Below are positions 1 through 5,827 of a DNA stretch of 10,610 nucleotides, in pieces; the first letter of the stretch is position 1, and each line of letters begins with the position of its first letter. The notes below the pieces were generated by a model. It was given only the letters and a program-made list of their open reading frames with translations, did no database searches and was not told where the DNA came from. The stretch covers positions 1 to 10,610 of the forward strand of contig JAISTU010000033.1 of NCBI GenBank assembly GCA_031272415.1. Reading direction: 5' to 3'. The position numbers and the translations under genes were made by a program. Source of the DNA: Bacteroidales bacterium. GTDB lineage: Bacteria > Bacteroidota > Bacteroidia > Bacteroidales > WCHB1-69.

Positions 1-1155
1 GAAAATCAAATCGGTTTTAATGACAGTTACGAGAGTTATATCAACAATCTAAATTTGGTTTGGTCGGAATGTTTTCGCGTCTTGCACGATGGTTGCCGTT
101 TGTGCGTAAATATTGGCGACCAGTTTGCTCGGTCGGTTTATTATGGCAGATATAAAGTTATTCCCATTCATTCTGAAATTATAAAGTTCTGTGAAACAAT
201 CGGTTTTGATTTTATGGGGCAGATTATTTGGCAAAAGCAAACGACGATGAACACGTCGGGCGGCGGCGCCGTGATGGGCAGTTTTCCGTATCCGCGCAAC
301 GGCATTGTAAAACTTGATTTTGAATATATTTTGCTTTTCAAAAAACAGGGCAATGCGCCTAAACCGACTGCCGAACAAAAAGCAAATTCGGCAATGACCA
401 ACGAGGAATGGAACACATATTTCAATGGGCATTGGTACTTCAACGGAGCAAAACAGGAAGGACATTTGGCTATGTTTCCCGAAGAATTGCCGCACCGCTT
501 AATCAAAATGTTCTCGTTCCCCGAAGAAACTGTGTTAGACCCGTTTATGGGTAGTGGCACAACGGCATTGGCGGCAAAAAAACTCGGTCGCAATTCAGTC
601 GGCTACGAAATAAATCCTGATTTTATCCCGCTGATTAAATCCAAAATCGGCAGCGATGATGTTTTTAATAAGGCGGAAATAGAGATTGTAGAGCAAAACT
701 TTCCAAGTTTTGAAAACTTGGAAAGTTTAATCAACCAACTTCCGTACCAATTCGTTGACACCCACAAAATTGACAAGAAAATTGATGTAAAAAAACTGCA
801 ATTTGGCTCGAAAATCGACAGCAATTCCGGCAAGCGCGAAGAATATTTTACGGTAAAAGAAATCATAAGCCCCGAACTCGTAAAACTGAATAACGATTTG
901 ATTATCCGCCTGATAGGAATAAAACAAAATCCACAAATCAACGGACAGGCAACCGAATATCTCAAAAACAAACTTCGCGGACAGCGTGTCTTCCTAAAAT
1001 TCGACGAACAGAAATACGACAGCCAAAACCACCTGCTGGCGTATCTTTACCTTGAAAACAAGACATTTGTTAATGCGCATTTATTGAAAGAAGGATTGGC
1101 GGAAGTGAATGAAAGTGTGGAGTTTAAATATAAACGGAAATTCAAAACATTATAA
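1..1155 (+). CDS. Beta-class site-specific DNA methyltransferase with C-terminal SNase-like domain (5' partial)
   Basis: Modification enzyme of a type II restriction-modification system, transferring methyl from S-adenosylmethionine to an exocyclic amino group of adenine or cytosine (N6-A/N4-C class). The frame is open to the window edge, so the start and the catalytic DPPY-type motif IV lie upstream; the TTG at 55 is internal. Visible are the family region IIWQKQTT...GSFPYPRNG (about 217-309) and the SAM-binding motif DPFMGSGTT (538-564), downstream of where the catalytic region must lie, as in the beta order. After a linker, about 845-1140 resembles a staphylococcal nuclease OB-fold (IIRLIGI, LLAYLYLENKTFVNAHLL, EGLAEV). 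By my alignment Arg35 of SNase is kept (907-909), but Asp40 and Glu43 are replaced and Arg87 is His (1030-1032), so nuclease activity is doubtful; the domain may instead bind DNA or help recognise the target (inference). The endonuclease gene starts two bases after the stop. Confidence 0.85.
   Translation, partial: ENQIGFNDSYESYINNLNLVWSECFRVLHDGCRLCVNIGDQFARSVYYGRYKVIPIHSEIIKFCETIGFDFMGQIIWQKQTTMNTSGGGAVMGSFPYPRNGIVKLDFEYILLFKKQGNAPKPTAEQKANSAMTNEEWNTYFNGHWYFNGAKQEGHLAMFPEELPHRLIKMFSFPEETVLDPFMGSGTTALAAKKLGRNSVGYEINPDFIPLIKSKIGSDDVFNKAEIEIVEQNFPSFENLESLINQLPYQFVDTHKIDKKIDVKKLQFGSKIDSNSGKREEYFTVKEIISPELVKLNNDLIIRLIGIKQNPQINGQATEYLKNKLRGQRVFLKFDEQKYDSQNHLLAYLYLENKTFVNAHLLKEGLAEVNESVEFKYKRKFKTL
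696..728. repeat. Perfect 16-bp inverted repeat within the methyltransferase gene
   Basis: The arm AAACTTTCCAAGTTTT (696-711) is followed by a single G (712) and its exact reverse complement (713-728). It lies in frame in the linker between the methyltransferase domain and the SNase-like domain and encodes roughly NFPSFENLESL. In mRNA it would form a stem of about 15 bp with a tiny loop. No T-run follows, so it is not an ordinary terminator. It looks like a small palindromic element tolerated within a coding sequence; this origin is inference. Confidence 0.9.
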
Positions 1156-1157
1156 CT

Positions 1158-1796
1158 ATGGCAAAAGAGTGGATATTAAACAGTGCAATGAATCGCTATC
1201 AACTGAATTTCAAAAGAAATGTTGGTCCAACTTCGGAATCAATTCGCAAATGTTCGCCCAAAACATTGGACGAATGGCGAGAATATTACTTTGCAAATGT
1301 GAAATCAAAGGGTCATATTGAAGAATTAGGCAGAAGATTGTATGTAAAAATCACGGAGGTAATCCAATCAGAAGTTGCAGAAGTAACGGAACAGGATTGT
1401 ATCGACTATATGTTTCAACTTGTTATTGACAGAACTTATGATGGCTATCAAACTGAAATTCAGACCATTTACGGACAACTGCAAAATATTTTAGATATAA
1501 AAATAGAACCTGCACCAGATGAATGGGACAGATTATTTAATGTGGATTTTTTTATCAAAATCGGTGAAAAACATATTGGCTTGCAAATAAAACCAGTAAA
1601 TAACGGACTGCAACTTCCTGAAATTCATAAGGAATATGCATTACAAGCAGAAACACATAAGAAATTTACTGCAAAGTTTGGTGGTAAAGTATTCTACATT
1701 TTCTCTGAAAAAGTGAATGGCAACAAAGTAATTGCTAATAAGGAAGTGGTGGAAGACATTAGAAAAGAAGTTGAAAGGTTAGAATCCTATGTGTGA
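1158..1796 (+). CDS. Type II restriction endonuclease, MjaI family (predicted)
   Basis: Predicted partner of the upstream methyltransferase, cutting unmodified DNA in the cytoplasm. The 212-residue protein opens with KEWILNSAMNRYQLNFKRNV and has IRKCSPKTLDEW (residues 29-40), which I recognise from memory as MjaI-type endonucleases (Pfam RE_MjaI); the archaeal prototype targets CTAG. A plausible PD-(D/E)xK-like core is Glu100 (TEIQTIYGQ), Asp130 (NVDFF) and Gln143-Ile-Lys145 (LQIKP), with Gln replacing the usual acidic residue. The start ATG is 2 bp after the methyltransferase stop, and the end overlaps the next ATG by 8 bp, so all three genes are probably co-translated. Specificity is inferred from the family only. 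Confidence is high that this is a restriction enzyme given its position, moderate for the exact family. Confidence 0.72.
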   Translation: MAKEWILNSAMNRYQLNFKRNVGPTSESIRKCSPKTLDEWREYYFANVKSKGHIEELGRRLYVKITEVIQSEVAEVTEQDCIDYMFQLVIDRTYDGYQTEIQTIYGQLQNILDIKIEPAPDEWDRLFNVDFFIKIGEKHIGLQIKPVNNGLQLPEIHKEYALQAETHKKFTAKFGGKVFYIFSEKVNGNKVIANKEVVEDIRKEVERLESYV

Positions 1797-2406
1797 TTTT
1801 TTAGTAAATATTGTAGTAAGTTCTATTACTGGGGTAGTGGCTTCTATGTTTGTATGGTGGCTAACATTTAAGTATCTGTCTCCCAAAATAAACATGGGAA
1901 AAACTATTAGCAAACTTCCAACAAAAGAAAACAAATCAAAATATAAATATCGTTTCAAGTTTGAGAATATCGGCAAAAGAAATATAATAGACATAGAAGT
2001 AATCGTTAGATTAAGAATAAAGGGACTAAAACCGGATTTGCCACGAAACTGGGAAGTTATTTATTTGCCTACAACCGCATTAGAATACAAAAAAATTGCC
2101 ATTATTAGACCTGTTTCAAAAACTAAAATTAGACCTGTTTTAGAAATAAAAACTTATGAATGTGACTATTTTCAAAAAGAATTCTTTCCAAGTGAAATAA
2201 AAGAAAAATCTCAAAACGGCACATTGACATTAGAAGAAGTAATGCAGTTAGGAACAAAATCAGAATTTCAAATATTAATTTTTGGTACGGATACTTTTAG
2301 CGGAGCAAGGAAATTCTTTGAATCGAAATTTTTTGGTAAAGGCGATATTATTGAAGGTTATTTTGACAGAAATGGGGTGGAAGTACAAGGACAAATCAAA
2401 AAATAA
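1789..2406 (+). CDS. Single-pass membrane-anchored protein of unknown function, coupled to the restriction gene
   Basis: I do not recognise this 205-residue protein. One hydrophobic segment, about residues 5-30 (FLVNIVVSSITGVVASMFVW then WLTF), is followed by a Lys/Arg-rich stretch, so by the positive-inside rule the remainder probably faces the cytoplasm. Residues about 48-80 (RFKFENIGKRNIIDIEVIVR) look like alternating beta strands, and the tail ends in GDIIEGYFDRNGVEVQG. It contains an in-frame duplication of IRPV. The ATG overlaps the end of the endonuclease gene (ATGTGATTT, stop inside), which suggests translational coupling and a role tied to the restriction system, or simply operon membership. 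The composition is strikingly AT-rich: the block 1921-1980 has only 15 G/C in 60 bases. Confidence 0.75.
   Translation: MCDFLVNIVVSSITGVVASMFVWWLTFKYLSPKINMGKTISKLPTKENKSKYKYRFKFENIGKRNIIDIEVIVRLRIKGLKPDLPRNWEVIYLPTTALEYKKIAIIRPVSKTKIRPVLEIKTYECDYFQKEFFPSEIKEKSQNGTLTLEEVMQLGTKSEFQILIFGTDTFSGARKFFESKFFGKGDIIEGYFDRNGVEVQGQIKK
2104..2140 (+). repeat. 13-bp direct repeat, 24-bp period, in frame
   Basis: ATTAGACCTGTTT occurs at 2104-2116 and 2128-2140 inside the membrane-protein gene. The 24-bp period keeps the frame and encodes IRPV twice, eight residues apart. It probably reflects a small local duplication. Confidence 0.8.
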
Positions 2407-2463
2407 TGGGATTGTTGGCATTTGTAAAGGTGTTTCGGAAAAGATGAAATTAAATTTACATTT

Positions 2464-3111
2464 ATGAGAAATTTTTCAAATTATATTCTCTACAATTTCA
2501 AAGACGAGCCGAAAGATTTTTACAGCCGTTTGCGACTCAATGTTGATTTGTGCAAAGAATTGGATGTAACAATCTATTCGTTTCCAATGAAATTTCATCC
2601 AATTACGGGCGAAGACCGTTTTAATCGCGATTATCTCGGCAAACATTGGAACAGAAAGTACATCAGAGCCATTCAAGCAGTTTTGAATGCAATAAAAGGC
2701 AAGGTCGGTAGCGAAGAAGATTTTTTTGAAAAAGCATTTGGCAGGCACGAAGACGAATTCTTCAAAATCCTTAATATGCCCGAAACAATGATTCTGTATC
2801 GCTTTTTCTTTGAATGGCTTGGTGAAAAGGAAAATCCATATCCGATTTCTCAAAATGCGTGGTGGCAATGTTGGCACGAAACATTTAGCAACCTCAACGA
2901 CAAGGATGCGGCTGAATTAAAAGAAATAATCCATCAAAACAGATTTGCGACACTGCAATCAGAAAACATAAATCCCAAATTCACAACGTTATTGAAATTC
3001 TACACGAATTATCGAGATGATGTAATTACAGAAGGTACTGAACTTTACAAGTTAAAACAGGAATACGATAAGAATCCGACAAGGAAATTAAGAAGAAAGA
3101 AACAACAATAA
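2464..3111 (+). CDS. C-terminal remnant of a radical SAM protein (probably truncated gene)
   Basis: The 215 residues resemble, from memory, the C-terminal part of a radical SAM family: NYILYNFKDEPKDFYSRLRL (residues 6-25), TIYSFPMKFHPITGEDR (36-52), GKHWNRKYIRAIQAVLN (59-75), FFEKAFGRHEDEFFKIL (87-103) and NMPETMILYRFF (104-115). The N-terminal TIM-barrel part with the CxxxCxxC motif that binds the 4Fe-4S cluster is missing; only two Cys are present (about residues 29 and 136). Upstream the same frame stops at 2425-2427, and no CxxxCxxC is seen in 2407-2463. The ORF is intact and could be expressed, but cannot do radical SAM chemistry alone. The ATG at 2464 is a formal start: homology seems to begin at or before it. 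It is likely decayed DNA left by a rearrangement between the restriction cluster and lon. Confidence 0.6.
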   Translation: MRNFSNYILYNFKDEPKDFYSRLRLNVDLCKELDVTIYSFPMKFHPITGEDRFNRDYLGKHWNRKYIRAIQAVLNAIKGKVGSEEDFFEKAFGRHEDEFFKILNMPETMILYRFFFEWLGEKENPYPISQNAWWQCWHETFSNLNDKDAAELKEIIHQNRFATLQSENINPKFTTLLKFYTNYRDDVITEGTELYKLKQEYDKNPTRKLRRKKQQ

Positions 3112-3123
3112 ACGAATATAATT

Positions 3124-3228
3124 ATGTCCGAATCTCAAAACATAGAATACAAAAGTAGTTGTGGGATGAATAATTTGATCCCTCGCAAGCAACAATCCTC
3201 AATTCTCAATTCCCCTGCCCTGCCCTGA
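3124..3228 (+). pseudogene. 5' stub of an AlbA_2/Schlafen-domain ATP-binding protein gene
   Basis: The ATG at 3124 begins MSESQNIEYKSS, the typical start of bacterial AlbA_2-domain proteins (often annotated as ATP-binding proteins, putative transcriptional regulators or RecG-like helicases), which continue with a Trp and an Asp-Glu-Tyr element. Here similarity breaks after codon 12 (3159). In the original frame the next codons read CGMNNLIPRKQQ and reach TGA at 3226-3228. With a 2-base shift a short W-D-E is seen, followed by a TAA where Tyr would be expected, so a frameshift plus truncation is possible. The remaining several hundred codons are absent. It starts 12 bp after the radical SAM remnant, so both fragments may come from one ancestral locus. 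Confidence 0.6.
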
Positions 3229-3252
3229 CAAAATGTCAGGTCTTATTTTTTT
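3224..3252 (+). terminator. Perfect 7-bp dyad plus T-run upstream of lon (terminator or operator)
   Basis: CCTGACA (3224-3230), loop AAA, TGTCAGG (3234-3240), then TCTTA and seven T (3246-3252). The stem followed by a T-rich tract fits a rho-independent terminator that insulates lon from the genes to its left. The symmetry TGACA-AAA-TGTCA is also operator-like, and it lies about 68 bp upstream of the lon -7 element, so a regulatory role is possible. Confidence 0.55.
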
Positions 3253-3307
3253 GGCATGAAATTTGTAAAAAGAATAATAAAAAAGAAAGAAATTTGCAAA
3301 AAATGTG

Positions 3308-3315
3308 TATTTTTG
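3308..3315 (+). promoter_or_regulatory. Bacteroidetes-type -7 promoter element for lon
   Basis: TATTTTTG matches the TAnnTTTG consensus of the Bacteroidetes primary sigma factor exactly and ends 30 bp before the lon ATG. No TTTG is found at the usual 19-21 bp upstream spacing; the nearest (3293-3296) is only 11 bp away, so the -33 element is weak or absent. No Shine-Dalgarno sequence precedes the ATG, only an A-run, as is usual in this phylum. Confidence 0.45.
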
Positions 3316-3345
3316 CATAAGTTATAAAAATAGGATAAAAAAAAG

Positions 3346-5793
3346 ATGACAAAGAAAATCAATTTTTTGAGCGGAGAAGAGGCTTTACAAGATTTATTAC
3401 AAGCAGATTCGGGGATAATTCCGCTGATTTCGGAAGAAGAGTCGGAAGATTTTTTTAAAACTACATTGCCCGACCAGTTGGCAATTTTGCCTTTACGCAA
3501 TACGGTTATGTTGCCCGGCGTAGTTATGCCCATTACGACAGGCAGGGAAAAATCGCGTATTTTGGCAGAACATGCTTATCAAAATGATAGGTTAATCGGC
3601 ATTATTACTCAATTAGACGAGCGAATTGAAGACCCACACGAAAAAGATTTATATAAAGTAGGCACTTTGTCAAGGATTATTAAAATGTTTGACATGCCTG
3701 ACGGTGTAAAAACGATACTTGTACAAGGTTTGCGTCCGTTTAGATTGACTAAAATATTTACAAATGAGCCTTTTTTACAAGGTTTTGTAGCACCTTATCC
3801 TACGAACGATTTTGACAAGCGGACTTTGCATTCAAAAGAGTTTAATGCATTGATTTCCTCGCTGTTAGATGTTACGTCAAAAATTTTAAAAACGTCATAC
3901 GCTCCTTTTTCGGAGGAGGCTTTATCGGCATTTCGCAATATCGAAAACAGAATTTTTATTGTCAATTTTTTATTGTCAAATATGCACATAGGGGCTGCCG
4001 AAAAGCAAAGAATTTTTGAAATGCAAGACATTACCGAGCGGGTAACTGCCGTTTTGACAGAGCAAAATAAGGCTTTACAAATGGCTCAATTGAAGGCTCA
4101 AATTCAGAAAAAAACAAAAATTGAATTAGATAAGCAACAAAAAGAATATTTTCTCAACCAACAAATGAAAACTATTCAAGAAGAGTTGGGAAATACAGGC
4201 GTTGAACAGGCTGTAATTGAGTTGCAAAAGAAAGCCGAAAATAAAAAATGGGACGAAGATACAAAAACGTATTTTGAAAGGGAATTGCATAAATTGCAGA
4301 GAATGAATCAAATGTCGCCCGATTATACCAATCAATTGAATTATTTGGAATTATTGGTTGATTTGCCTTGGAATGAATACACAAAAGACAATTTGGATTT
4401 AAAATCGGTTGCAAAAATATTGGATGAAGACCATTTTGGGTTGGACAAAATTAAGCAGCGAATTATTGAATATTTAGCCGTTTTGAAACTCAAAGGGGAC
4501 ATGAAATCGCCGATTTTGTGTTTTGTAGGACCTCCGGGTGTGGGTAAAACTTCTTTGGGCAAGTCGGTCGCAAGGGCAATGGATAGGAAATATATACGCA
4601 TTTCATTGGGAGGCATGCGAGATGAGTCTGAAATTCGGGGGCATCGCAAAACGTATATTGGTGCTTTACCGGGGCGAATTGTGCAAAGTATTCGCAAGGC
4701 AGGCTCTTCCAATCCGGTGTTTATGTTGGATGAAATTGATAAATTATCGGGTATGAATGTGCAAGGCGACCCTTCCGCTGCAATGTTGGAAGTGCTTGAC
4801 CCTGAACAAAATACAACATTTTATGATAATTATTTAGAAACTACTTACGACCTTTCAAGGGTAATGTTTATCGCTACTGCAAACAATATCAACACAATAC
4901 ATCCTGCATTGTTGGACAGAATGGAGGTGATTGAATTAAGCAGTTATATTTTGGAAGAGAAAATGAGCATTGCTAAAAGGCATTTGATACCACGACAAAT
5001 TGCCGAGCATGGACTCAAAGAGAAAGATATTCACTTTGAAGATGAGCATATTCAAAAAATCATTTCCGATTACACGCGGGAGGCTGGTGTAAGAATTTTG
5101 GAAAAGCAGTTGGCAAAAGTAATTCGCAACAGAGCGGCACAAATTGCTGAAAAAAAGAAAGTTAGCCGTACACTCAAAGACGGTGAAATTGAAAAAATAT
5201 TGGGAGTGCCACTTTATAAGCGTGAAAATGACGCCTCTACTACGCAAACTGGCATTGCAGTCGGCTTGGCGTGGACACCCGTTGGGGGCGAGGTTTTGTT
5301 TGTAGAAACAGCCACTTCGGAGGGCAAAGGCGATTTGGTACTCACCGGTAATTTGGGTAATGTAATGAAAGAGTCGGCGACCATTGCATATCAATATATA
5401 AAAGTGCATGCGGCTGATTTTGACCTCAATGTAGATGAAATTCAAAAGAAAGACGTTTATATACATGTCCCCGAAGGAGCGACGCCAAAAGATGGTCCTT
5501 CGGCAGGAATTACTATATTAACTGCTTTATTATCAACATTTTCCAATAAAACTATCCGCTCTTCATTAGCCATGACAGGCGAGATAACTTTAAGAGGTAA
5601 ATTGATGCCCGTTGGGGGGATACGTGAGAAGATTTTAGCCGCCAAACGTGCCAAAATTAAAACCATTGTATTGCCAAAAGCCAATGAAAATGATGTTTTG
5701 GAAATCGAACAAGAATATGTAAAAGGTGTTGATTTTAAATACTTTGAAAATATTTCTGACGCTTTGGACTTTAATTTTAAGAAAAAGATTTAA
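3346..5793 (+). CDS. lon: ATP-dependent protease Lon (endopeptidase La)
   Basis: Cytoplasmic hexameric AAA+ Ser-Lys protease that degrades misfolded and regulatory proteins. The 815 residues are slightly longer than E. coli Lon (784) and carry all domains in order. An N-terminal LON substrate-binding domain (about 44-240, from LAILPLRNTVMLPGVVMP) is followed by a charged coiled-coil region (about 240-320). The AAA+ module has Walker A GPPGVGKT (395-402), Walker B with Asp462-Glu463 (FMLDEID) and IATANNINTIHPALLDRMEV. In the proteolytic domain the catalytic Ser719 sits in PKDGPSAGIT and Lys762 in GGIREKILAA, with the same 43-residue spacing as E. coli Ser679/Lys722. The start ATG follows an A-run 30 bp from a TAnnTTTG element. 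It is the first gene of a probable five-gene operon; the next begins 34 bp after its stop. Confidence 0.98.
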   Translation: MTKKINFLSGEEALQDLLQADSGIIPLISEEESEDFFKTTLPDQLAILPLRNTVMLPGVVMPITTGREKSRILAEHAYQNDRLIGIITQLDERIEDPHEKDLYKVGTLSRIIKMFDMPDGVKTILVQGLRPFRLTKIFTNEPFLQGFVAPYPTNDFDKRTLHSKEFNALISSLLDVTSKILKTSYAPFSEEALSAFRNIENRIFIVNFLLSNMHIGAAEKQRIFEMQDITERVTAVLTEQNKALQMAQLKAQIQKKTKIELDKQQKEYFLNQQMKTIQEELGNTGVEQAVIELQKKAENKKWDEDTKTYFERELHKLQRMNQMSPDYTNQLNYLELLVDLPWNEYTKDNLDLKSVAKILDEDHFGLDKIKQRIIEYLAVLKLKGDMKSPILCFVGPPGVGKTSLGKSVARAMDRKYIRISLGGMRDESEIRGHRKTYIGALPGRIVQSIRKAGSSNPVFMLDEIDKLSGMNVQGDPSAAMLEVLDPEQNTTFYDNYLETTYDLSRVMFIATANNINTIHPALLDRMEVIELSSYILEEKMSIAKRHLIPRQIAEHGLKEKDIHFEDEHIQKIISDYTREAGVRILEKQLAKVIRNRAAQIAEKKKVSRTLKDGEIEKILGVPLYKRENDASTTQTGIAVGLAWTPVGGEVLFVETATSEGKGDLVLTGNLGNVMKESATIAYQYIKVHAADFDLNVDEIQKKDVYIHVPEGATPKDGPSAGITILTALLSTFSNKTIRSSLAMTGEITLRGKLMPVGGIREKILAAKRAKIKTIVLPKANENDVLEIEQEYVKGVDFKYFENISDALDFNFKKKI

Positions 5794-5827
5794 ATTTAAT
5801 TAAAAATTAAAAAAAAACGCTAAGTAG

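Noticed and set aside
55..57. TTG start for the methyltransferase
   Set aside because: The frame is open to position 1 and continues a methyltransferase-like sequence, and the catalytic motif must lie upstream, so this is an internal Leu codon.
1158..1796. CTAG absence as proof of endonuclease specificity
   Set aside because: AGCT and GGCC also seem absent and GATC is rare, so the depletion is not unique to CTAG.
2282..2467. Plus-strand ORF of 61 codons spanning the end of the membrane-protein gene
   Set aside because: Mostly overlaps a better ORF in another frame; the 2407-2463 gap holds no convincing start or motif.
3199..3227. TCAATTC and CTGCC short tandem repeats as a CRISPR or mobile-element trace
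   Set aside because: Only two to three very short units without spacers or structure; not enough to call an element.
3293..3296. TTTG as the -33 element of the lon promoter
   Set aside because: It is 11 bp from the -7 element instead of about 19-21 bp, so the spacing does not fit.
4341..4712. Minus-strand ORF of 123 codons inside lon
   Set aside because: It is antisense to the conserved AAA+ region of lon and has no recognisable motif; it is a shadow of the coding strand.
4936..5466. Minus-strand ORF of 176 codons inside lon
   Set aside because: Long but fully antisense to a conserved gene, with irregular composition and no family features.
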